Below, one piece after another: positions 1 through 13,161 of a stretch of 64,000 nt of DNA; within the stretch, counting starts at the first letter, position 1, and each line of letters opens with the position of its first letter. Source of the stretch: Plectrocnemia conspersa (Eukaryota; Arthropoda; Insecta; Trichoptera; Polycentropodidae). Below the pieces are notes generated by a model, which worked only from the letters and a program-made list of their open reading frames with translations, was not told the DNA's origin and did no database searches. The stretch lies in NCBI GenBank assembly GCA_009617715.1, contig VTFK01000350.1:186001-250000 (forward strand), written 5' to 3'. The translations under genes and the position numbers were made by a program.

Positions 1-2109
1 TTTCAGAAGTAAACCACACGATTTCGAGTATCTCGTGTTGGTAAAAAGCTCAATTTGGATATTTTTATAGTAAATATAGGAATAAAGGGGAAAATTTATC
101 GTTGGAACTTTGCCTTTGATATTGCTCATTTTGTCGCACTGTGCATCGTCGTACACCTCTGTGTGCGCGTTTTCATATCTGGGTCATCCGCGTAGTCGCG
201 GATAAATCACGCCATCGCACCACACAGTCGTCATCTAGATCTCTCGCGTCCGAAGATTTGACCTTCCGAAAGTTCCTCAACCTGAAATCGGTCGAGTGGT
301 TCGTCGTCGTTCGGTCCGATAAAGATATTTACCGTTTTCTATTTAGCGCCGCCGGTGACCGGCCTCCGTCCGCGGAATGCGGGATGATTCTCGTGACGGG
401 GCCCCTGAAAGCAACATAGTCATCGTTAGCGATATCGATTATTTATCGGCAAAAAAAATAACAAAATGTATAAGAGAATAAGTCTAAATATTTCGAAATT
501 ACACAAGAGTTTACTACGGACGGTGCGGAATCGTTAGCTAGTTTATGTGTTTGTCCAGAACGACGTCTAAACACGTCACTGATCTAATTCGATGTACAAT
601 TTACATCATAGAAATTGGGTCCTTTATTAAAAATATGGATAATGAAATCGAAATGAATAAAAAAAACAAACATTAATAGCAATCATTTACGTGATGGTAT
701 TTAAAAGTTAAATACCAAATATTTTTAGTGAAATTGCAGTAAAAATTATGAAAAATGTGCTTATTTTTATTTTCATTTAGTGAAATTACGATAAAATTAT
801 TTATAAATGTTTTGTGTATTTTAATTAAAACTTAAATCATTAAATAATTCTCAGCAGAGTCATTACAAAAACGAGGAAAAAATCATTAATAATAAATTGT
901 CCGCGAACTCGTTTAGCTCATTATAACTAGATCTAATACAATATTAATTTATAATTTGTCTTTTACAGATTCATACAAATCATCGGTTGATTATTTAATA
1001 TAATACATTAAATATAAGAGTATTTTATCATTATTTTTTATATGAATAATAATTTCAATAAATTATTTTCCTTCAAAATGTTTTTTTTTTTAAATATAAT
1101 TAATAACACCCCTTTTACTGTGACATATTATAAACATAAATAGGTATATCATTTTTTTAAAAATATCTTAAAACTTTATAATAATAATTTTGGATAAACT
1201 TTTTTATAACGAACAAGCTGAAAATCTTTTTATATTGCTGCAAAAAAATATAATAATGTTTATAACATTCATAGATGGTAAAGTTGTTTTATCGAATTGT
1301 TAACAAGAAAATAGTATTATTGCGTATATAAAACAAATATTTTATTTGTAGAGGTGCGTTCGTAATATGGCCATAACGGTGTCATCTAAATGGCCTCGCT
1401 TTTCCACTGCGCACGCGCACTTCTATGCACTCCCCTCTCGCGTTATCAGCATACTATAAAAATCCTTATTTTCAAACAAAATATCACTGAAACTATTATA
1501 TTATATGTAAATTAAATATAATTTGAACTATAGTCTATATTTATATATATTTAATTCAATAATAATTGAATATAAAAAAAAGAAGTAAGTTGCGTAATTA
1601 TTGATTTTATTAAAACAATATTGATTTGCAAACATCTAGGAGTATATTTTTTCAGTCGGAAAATGCAGAATTTAAAATCTGCAACAACTGTTGAACACAT
1701 TTGGCGGTTCTAGGAAATCAATGTGATATGTGATAATTTAGTCAAATCGAAACAGAAAATAGCGTTTTGTTTATAAAGAAGACCGGGCAAAAGTGAGACG
1801 TTTTCCTTCACGGGTAAGCAGCACAGAGACGGTCAGGGTTAAACACATGTGCATGTAAAAAAGTGGGACATACTTATTAGGCAATGTGTGGGGAAGAACG
1901 ATAATGAAGACAATATTGAACATGTTAACACGACACATCGCAATAAGACACGATTGGTAATTTGCGATACTGAGAACCGATGGTTTGCATAGTTACTTAG
2001 ATATAGATTAATAAATTCATATTTGGCAATATATTTATAATACATATATGCACTAGTAAAAAGCTAGAATTAAATTCATTTAAAAGTAGTTTTTTATCTT
2101 TATTTATCG
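1..2109. other. AT-rich non-coding stretch with a GC-rich 5' patch
   Basis: No coding region can be supported here. Positions about 121-420 are clearly richer in G+C and CpG than the surroundings, and a second short patch lies at 1365-1440. A 92-codon open frame in the first patch has no recognisable domain and is best explained by low stop-codon density. A diverged direct repeat of about 35 bp occurs at 724-758 and 776-810. The patches could be enhancers, a promoter or untranslated exon; the sequence alone does not decide. Confidence 0.5.
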
Positions 2110-2154
2110 CTTCACCAAAAAATTCAATGTATTGAATTTTTTTTTTTGGTGAAG
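2110..2154. repeat. Short inverted repeat (hairpin)
   Basis: The left arm begins CTTCACCAAAAAATTCAAT and the right arm is its reverse complement, with five extra T residues in the homopolymer run. This gives a fold-back of about 19 pairs with almost no loop. It may be a solo transposon end or a small foldback element. No target duplication was identified. Confidence 0.5.
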
Positions 2155-5100
2155 ATATGAAAATTTTCCTGCCAATCTTTTTTATGTATTTATTTCAAGT
2201 TAATGGTGGAGTGCAATAATTATAATTTAAATCAACATAAAAAGAGCTTTATAAATTATTTATAAATTATCAAGCTGGAAAAACTTGTGTTTTGTTAATT
2301 GTCTACACATCTTACCCTTTTAGCTTGAATAATTACAATTCATTTGCATTTAATAAAACTCATATCTATATCTAATTTGTGTTTAACCGAGCATGTAATG
2401 TAAGTACATATAATTTATATGAGCTCCTATGCTTTTTACACAGTTTTACACAAATATTCGTATATGATGCAAATTCCTCTAATATAAAGATTTATTAGGC
2501 ATAAAATATGGGTTATTTATAAAATACTTTCTTATTTTTTCTGTAAAGTTAAGATAGTGTTTGAATTATTTCAAATAATAATATGCACATTAGTTTGTAA
2601 ATAATTATTATTTTGGCAAATTTCAAAGGGTCTAACTACAGAATAAGAAAAAATATTATTATTTCTAATAATATCAAAATTATTCAATCTTTTAAATTTT
2701 ATTTCAACACTATTATTAATTTAATATTTAATAGTATTTTAAAAGTTTATTAAAACTAATTAATTATGTTGCTATTATCCTTCATAAACGAATTTTACTG
2801 TAACAATCGAGGTTTCGCCGGTAAGTCAGAATTTTGTTATTCTCTAAGCATATTGATATTTATTGAACAATAATATAACACAAAAATATACAATTAATTA
2901 TTTTATTATGCGAAATCAATGTCATGCGAAATATCCGAATATGGTATTTGACGTGTAGAGGCCGCACGCGCGTAGACAGTGGCGCCATATGCGGCCGCTG
3001 GCATAAATGGCGCACGAACGGCCATGCGCGAAAACGCCCGCCGCGATGGCGGAGCCTGATCAAACGCGATTTTGCCCACGATCCCGGAAAATTTTGTGAT
3101 ACTTTAAAAAGGCAAGTCGATAAACACATTTTTAGTGATATTTAGAAAGTTGTACGAGCCCGATCGGGCGTAGAAGAGAGATTTTAAAAAATAATACGCA
3201 TCTGTCTTGCGCCTTCCGGCCGCTGCGCAATAGAAGGTTTTCACGATTTTTCACCCTTTACAGTGAAATATTGTTACAATATAAGATTTTTATAAACTCA
3301 TTGATTATTTATAAGCCGGATTTGATAATATTAAATCGAAAAAAATGATGTTTGAAGGTACAATATGGATATATCCAATATTCAGGCGCTGAGTCGAAAA
3401 CTCCCTATTTAGCAATAAAACATGCATATTAAATTATAATAAATGTAATAAATTATATTATCATGATATAAACATACACTTAAAATTAAGAAGGTGCACA
3501 TAAAGTCTTTTAAAATTGATTTAAAATTACTAGAGTTTTAATTTCAAGTTTACCCTTACACCCAAGAAAAGAAAGATTTCAAATAAAATTTATTAACGCG
3601 CAGTTGTATATTTAAAATATATTAGAATCATAAAATGTCATAATTTATATTTTATATGATGTAGAAGTATGTGTTTTAATTTATTAAATACATTTCACCC
3701 CCTAAAAAAGGTGCTATCATACAAATAAAATTAATTATGCAATAAAGATCTAGTCTAATTGTTTAAGATACAAAATAATAAATTGAAACATTTACATTTA
3801 ATCTTTTTTTTTAATGTTTATGTTTTATTATGTTTTATTTTAGTTATGTATCCTTAATATCTTAAACGATAAAAATATGTATAATCGATAACGAAATTAT
3901 CAATTGACCCCTATGCAATTTCATAGCAAACTAAACTAATGTTAAACGTTTAAAATATATAAACGTTTCTATGTATATACTCTGCGGTTAAATTTGTTGT
4001 CTTGATATAAAATATATAATTTTCTTTAATATTTTAATAATTATTTAAATACATTTTTACGCTATAGCATAATAGGAAACATAAGCGTTTGTCACTCGAG
4101 TTTGTCACATTTTGACAATCCACGGTCAGACATAGACGCCCCTATGATTTGGCGCCGACTAGCATGACAATCGCCAGCAATCGACACTAATGGCCGTGAT
4201 GATGGTGCGCAATACGCCCCCTACTATCTGTCGTCCGACACCACCATCCTGACATCTAGTTTTGCTTTCCTAAGTAGATAAAAGTTTAGAGTATCCTACA
4301 AAAAAATAAAATATATTCATCCGCCATGACCCCATCGTGCCAAATAGTTCCTTATCAATTCCTGCGAGTTATATTGTCCGAGGTCGCTACAGGAAATACG
4401 CCGGGACATAAACATTGATAACATCTATCGCTGTCATTAACAGATGTTTATTTTTACGGGCGTATGAGCTTTAGAAGCCAAAAGTTTTAGATATTTTAAA
4501 ATTATAAATTATATAAATTCCTACTTCAAATAAACATCGATGTTTGTTTTTATGCAATTTATATGCTTAAAATTAGGTATGCAATACTGTAAATTTATAC
4601 TTTTAGAAAAACTCATTTTCTTCTTAATATGAATCTATTTTGAATAAGTGTCGCAACTACAAATAAGTAGTGTTTTTAAAGGCATTTCTTTGAGGAATAA
4701 AAGTACTTACATATACATATGTTCTAAAAATAAAGCAAAATCCAAACTTAAAAGTTACATACTAAGTAAATAAAATTATACATTCTAGGAATAAACTTCT
4801 CTAATATAGCAATATTTTTAATGTGGTAAAAACGCAAAATTATTTATTGATATAAAAAAAACCATTTATTTTTAATTATCATTAAAAATATAAATATTTT
4901 AATATATGTACGTTGCCGGTTCACAAATATTAATATTTCTTTCAATAACGGAATATTACCCCAAATTGAATTAGCAATATTAATCGTAGTTTATAGCCCG
5001 CATCTTGTAAACGTGGCTGAATTCACTCAAGATTGATCGATAGAGTAGCTACACTGGTCCATCATAATTTAGCTCAATACACGGAATTGTCAAGGGGGAG

Positions 5101-8100
5101 AAATAGGATTAAAACACGCGATATCATATTCATTGAATTAGAAAATTTAGTGTTGTAGTTTTAAGAAGAATAAGAAAAAACCGTCATAAGCTTCTGTATG
5201 ACGCATATGACCTGTGACCGAAGAAAATAATGTATATTATCTATTGTGGGATTTTATCGTTCGAACACGTTAAACGAATACCCTCCTACTATAAATTAAT
5301 TAATGCTAACGTTAAATTAAAAGTAGTTAATATTTTTGTCAGAGTAATTAAGCGTTTACTCTTAATTGAAATACTAATAATTTTTCATTCAAAATATTTT
5401 TCATCGTATTTTTATAAAATAACACTGTCAGTTTATTAAATACCGTAATATTAATTCATATTAATTCATTTACGTATACTAAATGAATTGAATTTGATCG
5501 TGGAGAAAATTCTCAATATGTAATGTTTTCAGTAAAATTAAGATTCATTATTTCGATATTATTTCTATAAAAAGTTTGTACATAATACAAATTACATTCT
5601 CATTCTATATACAATTTATATATCAAGTGTTATTTTTTCACTGTATTACTTTTTTATTATTTTTTTAGTATTTGTATAACCAATTTTATTGTGTCCCTAA
5701 ACAAGATAAATTTTTCATTAATTAAATCTTATAGATAATATTGAAATACATAAATAATATAAAACTCAAAATACGCCTGCGTTTACTTTGTATAAATTGG
5801 CAAGAAAATTATTTATTTTTTACCAATGGAAGATGGAAGAAAGTGACCATAAAATCGACGGTATGACTTGTTACTATGTACAATATTTTTTCCTTTAGTT
5901 CCTAGCTAATAATAATAATTATCTGGGACCCGATTTATATAATTTTTTGATAATAAAAAAGATAATTTTTTTTTATTAGTTTAAGTCAGAGTCATAAACC
6001 CACCCACTGCTTAAAGCGACCAAAAAGCAGTCGCGTAGAAAATATTAAAAAAAAAATATATTTGCTATTGCCTATATTCCAAAAAATACTCATATTTCGG
6101 AGTTTATTTTCTAAATGACTGGTAGTGTTTAATTTTTTTTAAATCAATATAAATAATGTATAATTTAAATTTTGTCTGAAGTAAAACTTTAATTTTGAAT
6201 AAAGCCCACATTAACAGCAACTAAATGAGTCTTTTCAGCAGCAGGATTAATTAAAATGAAACTTTGTACCTATTTAAAGTTTTAATATTATAAGCTCTAT
6301 TATTTTTAAAATTACCATTGGTAGTCTCGACACTTTTTAGTTCTAATGTTTTTTGATTCTTCATACATAAGCATTGGCATAAGCTTTTTAATGATTATTT
6401 ATTAAAGTATGACCATTATGACTAAATATAACACCTAATGCGCCACAATGACTTAAAATAATTATAACATAATACATTTTGTATACGCATATCATCCATA
6501 AAAGAGTGCTGTAAATACTATATAAATAACAAATGATGTAGAATTGATCATTGGTCAACGTCTGTTTGAGTAGGTCTTAATTTTTTTATTTAGAAGGTTC
6601 TGTTTTCGAGGAACTATTGAGTAGTTTTAGCCGATTCTAGGAAAAAAATAATTAGTTTAAATAATATTTCATAATGATAAATTATGTCTAGTGCTTTAGT
6701 TGTATTGAAGAAAACTGCTCCTATTAATATTTTTCTATTGAATCGCATTTGTATATATATCTCAAATCAGTTGTCGAATGTGCTGCACTCTTCTGGTATC
6801 CCTACTTTAATGTGCCAATTGATAACAAAACACGAAAATGCTTCCGGTTATTATCAATAATGCAGCTGGAACCTAATTCATACTGTTAAAGGTAATTCTA
6901 ACTTTTTAGAGCATTTAAATTTATAGGAATACCATATAAGCAGTATTTAATCGAAAATTACAATGACAGATGAGCTACAAAAAAAATAACTTTCAGTAAT
7001 ATAAAAATGCCTAAAAAAATCAATGATAAAATAATTCTCTAGTTTGGTTAAAATCTATTACATTTCTATGCTTAAATCAAAATCTGAAAATATATGATGA
7101 TGAATTACGAATATAGTAACATCTCAAGTATTCTTCAGTATCCTAAATTAAAAAAGGTAACATTTGCATAATATATCATGATTTTAACTAGACTTTCTAA
7201 CAATTATTCTTTAAACAATCCGAAAAGATTGTAAAATGTACAGATAATTGAGAAGTGTGCTTAAAAACCGGGTAACGCTTATTTTTTGTTTGCGGTAATG
7301 GAATTTCTAAGCTGTTTAGAATAGCAAATAAAATGTGGCCATAGCCCTTTAATTATCGGCAAGTGTCGCTGTGATAAGCGCGCAGGTACCGTTATTCGTA
7401 GCTGGGAGTACGTTCACAAATGCTGATGAAGACCAGGTACCCCCAGCAAGACCGCATTCCATCATACATCCAATCGTTCGAACGGCACACTGTAATTTGA
7501 TACTTTGTTGCAATTTCTTTGTCTAAAGCACACATTTCGATTTCAAAAGAAACACTAGGAAAAACTATTGGAAAATTACCGCAAACATTATCACTTAACG
7601 ATAATAATACATACGCATATGCGTAATATATAATTTATTCATCGAAACAAATTATTATGTTCGATGCAATTACGGTTGATAAACATCTTACGCGATGATA
7701 ATCCACGCGCGCATACACGTTGGTTACATGAGCAACACGTGGGTCTTTTTCGACGCGTTCCGGTCGGAGGGAAAAAAGACTTGTTCCCTAAATTACCTTG
7801 GTCGGCATTTGGAGTTTTATTTCGGGAGTTATCTCACATTGGCTGCTGGGGGGAGATCCGGAAATAGACGTTTAGGAGCGTGCAGCTCCAGATTTAACCG
7901 TGCACCGACCGCGCCTTTCCGGTACAATGTTGCATCGATGGAGACGATCGTTATACATTTGCCATCAAGTACAAATTTTTTACAGACATTTTTATAGAGC
8001 CTCTTTAATTGTATAAAAATATATAGTTAACCATAAAATTAATTTTAACATCAAATCCATGGAACTGGAAATCAGTTAATAAACTACTACATAATACTAA

Positions 8101-8158
8101 AAAAAAACAATCATTATACTATTGTATGTATTATTAATAATTTTAAGTACAGAATTTA
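2155..8158. other. AT-rich non-coding stretch
   Basis: No gene or recognisable mobile element was found. GC-richer patches occur at about 2930-3080, 4085-4260, 4320-4440 and 7640-7960. The open frames that cross them are short, overlap on both strands and show no known motif. The rest is simple AT-rich sequence with long A and T runs. Confidence 0.45.
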
Positions 8159-9189
8159 CAGTGTACTATTGATTATCAGGGTGCGGATTGTCGGTTTCTT
8201 AAAATATTTTTTTTTACTTATTTCCAATCCACTATTACAGTCATGTGAACTCATAAAATTAAAATTTTGATGATTGGAAAAGCAAAAAAACCTACATCAT
8301 TTAATGGGACAGAAATAAAAAATCTCCGTGTTTATTATAATAAACAAAAATAACTTAAATGAATAAATATATCTTCGAAGATTGGTTTAATACCAAATGG
8401 GTTCCTTCTTGTAACGAGAGATTTTTCAAAAGTAAAGGGTTGCAACAGAAAGCAGTATTGTTAATAGTTAATGCTCTTTCTCATCCGAATGAAAGTTTAT
8501 TGAAAACGAACGACGGTGCTATGATTGCAGCTTTTTTTAACGCCTTTGTTACAAGTTTAATTCAATCCATGGACCAATGTGTTATATTATTTATGAAACG
8601 AGCTAACCATTGTGGTCTTCTCATAACTCTTGCGAGGAAGATGATGGCTTGATGACAACATTGGATGCTTGCTATAAATGAAATAAATAATAAAAATTCT
8701 TCCTAACGTGGAAACATATGTATTGGATTCTGAAGAGACTAGGCAAGTGATATATGAAATATGCAGAATATTAAAAAAAAATGCTTTAAAAATATCGATT
8801 AGAAAAACATCGAAGAGGTTTTAATGCTTTAATGATATCGGATATCGTTTCTATCGTCACTCAAACAGAAAGGAAGGAAGTGATGGTGAGAATACAAGTG
8901 AAGAAGATACAAACAAGTACATTAGTCACAAGACGGCTGATGTATATTGAAAATTTACTATACTACAACGATATAATTATTACTGATATTCAAAATTTAT
9001 TGAAAGATTCTCAAAAGAAAACGAGAATCACAGATTATCTTAATAAATAAAAAAAATATCTGTGTTGTATATTTATTATACATATTTTAAAATAAAATAA
9101 AAATTTCTAGTTCGGATTATCCGTGTTTTTAAATTATTATGGTGTCCTTCCTTGCCAGCATTAGTTGCCGGATAATCCAGAGTATACTG
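8159..9189 (+). mobile_element. Decayed Tigger/pogo-type DNA transposon with TA target duplication
   Basis: The left end (CAGTGTACT, then a GATTATC motif) and the reverse complement of the right end (CAGTATACTCTGGATTATCC) match as diverged terminal inverted repeats. Each end is flanked by TA (8157-8158 and 9190-9191), the usual target of Tc1/mariner-Tigger elements. Between them lie traces of a Tigger/jerky-type DDE transposase on the plus strand. The element is about 1 kb, while autonomous relatives are usually 2 kb or more, so the N-terminal DNA-binding part of the transposase is missing. Stops and a frameshift make it inactive. Confidence 0.8.
8261..9049 (+). pseudogene. Tigger/jerky-like DDE transposase pseudogene
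   Basis: Frame 2 near 8264-8350 reads MIGKAKKPTSFNG, the region just before the second catalytic segment in Tigger and jerky-like transposases. After a frameshift the open frame 8359-8652 continues with FEDWF, then KGLQQKAVLLIVNALSHPNE, which matches the family pattern KGLPxKALLLLDNAPSHP. It then has VTSLIQSMDQC, matching VTALIQPMDQGV. The catalytic Asp of the DNAP motif is changed (VNAL), so the enzyme would be dead even without the frameshifts. Downstream, 8832-9049 is open and ends TRITDYLNK, resembling the C-terminal tail of this family. Family assignment rests on the motif series; the exact subfamily is unknown. Confidence 0.75.
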
Positions 9190-12100
9190 TATTTGCTTAT
9201 GCTGTAAACCTTTTGAGCTATAATTTATGTTACAGCGGTAAATTTACAATATTTTTATTTAAATATATACAAATAAACATATATTTAAATGCTATATTTT
9301 GACCATCGATATCTGTTAAAGGAAATATGACTTCATATTTGCCAAAAATCTTTTTAGAAGAGCATAGATGAAAAACTTAATTTTATTGTAAATCATAGCT
9401 GTTTAGCTTTGTTTAATTTATAATAAATTGATGATTATAAAATATATTTTCAACCAAGGATATGAAAAAACTATCTAAATATAAATTGAATATGAACCAA
9501 AAAAATAGGAACGCAATGAGTTACATGCTGTGAAATTATGGGGTTGTTGTCCTGTCACCTAGGAAGGATGAAAATAAATCCACCTTCAGGTCACTGCCAG
9601 AATCGAGGGACAAAATTTATTTTTGGAGTGCCATTTTCGTCCATGGGGGGTGGAAATGTATTTAAGACTCTTCTATAAGCTCAAGAAATAAGAAGAAGAA
9701 GATACAATATAAACGACGATGAGAGACGAAACGATTTCGATACTTTTTTATGTATATAGAATATAATATACTAGAATTAGAAAATTTATTTATAAAACTA
9801 AGTGTTGCATCCGAGCACTTCCATATGTATCATGACCTCTCATATCTTTATATTTATATATACGTATTTAAATTTTATCGTAATCGTTTTGACACATTTT
9901 AAATGTAAACACAATGTTATTACAACTGTTTTCGACAAAAGCAATGTGCCAAGTTACAAACTGGGGACTGCGGTGGTCCCTTATAAAAAATGTCCGACAT
10001 TGTCATACGCCCATTAAATGTCCATTAAGTATCCTAATGACGTTTCAAAAAATGATGAAAAATATTATTTTTTATCCCAAATGGCAATTTACCAAAATAT
10101 CAAACAAACGCTCGCGGCAATGACCTCTTCTACTACGTGTGCTTATGAATTATTTAATATAAAATGCAGTATTTACTGATAAGATAAAGCTGAGATAAAC
10201 CTCAAGAAACGAGGTTGTTGTACTCAGCCTAAAATAAACTAACGATTTTCAATTAAATTTGTAACATTATACTTTCAGTCACGATTGCGCGATTTCTGGG
10301 AATAACTAATTTAATTAGATACCAAAATTCGTTGATAATTTTTTTTATTATCAATAATGGAGATAAAAATCTATTTTATTGATTTTGTTGCATTTTTGAT
10401 GCAAAATAGAATCAAATGCGCATTTGAAAGCTTTTTATTCGGTGACGCGATATCAATACCAGATATCCTTGCTAGCTTTTGTGCAATGGCGAGTGTCAAC
10501 ATTGTCGTCATAAGTCTCGTGACCCGGCGTTCGACATTGCGGCCCAGTTTTGTTATTATTGTGGATATATTGGCTTTTTTTGCATATGTTGACCTCGTCG
10601 CTAGACCGCTTGGAGATTCGCTAGATCATAATAATTGCATTTGATCTGCGATTATGGAAATTTCTGGATCCGTCATTGTTTGACGAACGAGGCGCTTAGT
10701 CATCGGGCGAAAGCGAGGGCCACGTCACCGACGAGCTGAAACTTCCATCTCAACATCCATCGATGATTGGACAAGTGGATTAGGAGAGAGAGTAAAAAAG
10801 TGTCATCGGCATCTGTCTGGGTTCTAATGTCGCGTTTGGCCGAAATGAACGAAAAAAATCCGTCCATATGAATTGTGATTCCGAATTTGGACACGTTTCC
10901 AACAGTGCTAACCAAACGTCGGATTCGCTTCTGCAACACTGTGTGTATACACTGTCTGCTCTTCGTGTCTGTTCTGACGGGCCAGGTTGTACCAAGGTTT
11001 AATTTAAATGTAACAATACACATTTAATCGAGTATAATTGCAGTAATTTTATATAAACGGTTTTTATATTTGAAACACAACTTAGTAAACATGAGATGAA
11101 AATTACTTTAATTAACAATAATCTGATGTTGTCGAATTTTTAACGATCGCAATATCATATGGTGATTAATAGTACACAAAATAGGCGTACATTAACAATA
11201 ACATTACATTAATTAAATAGTTTTAAAGAAATCACACCAAATCTATATATTAACAAGTTGCCTAAAATTATTTTTAAAATATGCAATATTTATTTTAAAA
11301 TTTCCAAACATAGATATTCACCATGTCCACGATGCAAATAACAGCATACATATGTATATGAGAGTTTCATTGAAGATTTCAGACTTTCAGCAATGACACA
11401 TATTATAAAATAACAACATCAAATTAGAGACAATTTATAATATACTAGAAGTAGTTCAATAATGATATTATAATTTTTGCACTTTTTTACGATATCAAAT
11501 TTATAATTAATGATACAAATATTTACCATATTCTGGCCATAAATGTGTTTTGTACTCTAAAATAACTTTAGGAGAAGAAAATATGTTGTTCTGTATTATG
11601 AATCTGTAGAAGAATTGAATAAGGAATGAATTTAATTACTTTCAGCTTATTTTACCGGAAAATATGACAGCAATAATTTAGGTTGTTCATAAATATATAT
11701 AATATTAGTATAAATGCACAAAATACATTACATAATAATTCAGCTATAGATTTAGAACCAACTACAGTATTTTTGTCAAAAATAATAATCTGTAAAATAA
11801 CAAACTAAATTGTGTCTTTACAGTTTCAAACATTATAAATTATAAAATAAAGATCAATTTAAAAAAGACTAAATATCTTGATAAACTAATCTAGTTATTT
11901 TTATTTCTAGATAAACTAAATTTATATTGCTATAACATATACTTGCTATAATATTTCCTCGTATATTATACTATATAGATATTACTTTTAATAATATTTT
12001 TTAGAGGAAGCTAAAAAATACCGCGATTTATTCAGTTTAAAATACTTTTAGCAGTATTGCTAAGTTAAAAATGACGTAATAAGACTAAAATAAGAAGATT

Positions 12101-12413
12101 CAATTAACCTTATTATGTCGTGTATATTTAATATTGTAAATCGCTAACATGAACCACAATGCAGAGATATATACAATGCTGAAGGCTTGATTATTATTAG
12201 TTAATAATTCACTTAATGAAGTATTTGCTTTCCTCACAGAGTTATTCTTAAGTTTCTAAAATAAAGAAGCTGAATCGTATGCACTGATTATTTGATTGAA
12301 AGAGTTACAGCAAAATGATCTTTATTTGTTAACTTTTTTTTTGTAAACACATTTAACAATTTTTTATTGAGCTTCAAGCAGATTATATTATTACAAACAT
12401 AATAATTAGAAAA
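9190..12413. other. AT-rich non-coding stretch
   Basis: No gene is supported. A GC-richer segment at about 9530-9705 ends in a short GAA-rich run and could be the 3' end of a non-LTR retrotransposon, but no coding trace accompanies it. Another GC-richer segment lies at about 10430-11000; frames of 95 codons (plus) and 107 codons (minus) cross it without any recognisable domain. Confidence 0.4.
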
Positions 12414-13161
12414 TTAAGCACATTGAGATTGGGAGTAACTTAGTTTATAAGTGTTTCGCAATACGATAAAAAAATCAATAAATTTTGACTTGATAAGAGT
12501 AGTGCGTATTGAGTCTCTCCCCAACTGAGCCAATGATGCTTCTCGATAGTTCATTGTTCTTCTTGCAGTGCAGACATGCTTTTAATAAATAACTTGCAAC
12601 ACAATGTATTGATGGTTGTGGTAATGTCCTGGTAATTCTCCAGACCTTGAGGACACCTTACTGGAGGAATTTAAGTTCACTAAGATCAAGTTTCTTCCTC
12701 TCTTCTCCCAACACAACTTTATTATTCCAGTCAATGATTCAACAGGTCATTTAGAACTTCAAACATCTTTACACCAAATCATTCTTTTAGCGTTGCTTCG
12801 AAGTGACTGAAGGCACAAATATTACCCTTATAGACTTTTGGAAAAATCATTGCCACGTTGTTAGCTACTTCAAGATCATCGATAAAGCATGGGGTGGGGT
12901 TACTATGTGATTCCAAGTGAGGTTCTCAGTGATAGACGGCAATGATTCCGATTTGAATAATTAATAAATTATATTATTTTACTATAAATTAAAATACTAA
13001 CAAATATAAAAATATGTGTCTTTTGTATTAATCAGTTTATATAAATATTTTTGGGTTTTAGATATTTATTTATTATGGGGAAATTCGCTTTGATATACAA
13101 ATGTTTTGAAATACGAGCATGTTTTCGGAACGAATTATGCTCGTAAACCGAGGTTCCACTG
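12414..13161 (+). mobile_element. Internally deleted Tigger transposon (copy A)
   Basis: The right end (reverse complement CAGTGGAACCTCGGTTTACG) abuts TA at 13162-13163. The degraded left end at 12414-12439 aligns with the intact end of the related copy at 49509. Inside, 12590-12930 keeps transposase traces after frame correction: a degenerate NAPGHP motif, then PDLEDTLLEEF, then the segment matching the NTTxLxQxMDxQVIxNF region, and a C-terminal part. The copy shares its 3' non-coding part with the copy at 51806-52490. It lacks the N-terminal two thirds of the transposase and has many stops. Confidence 0.7.
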
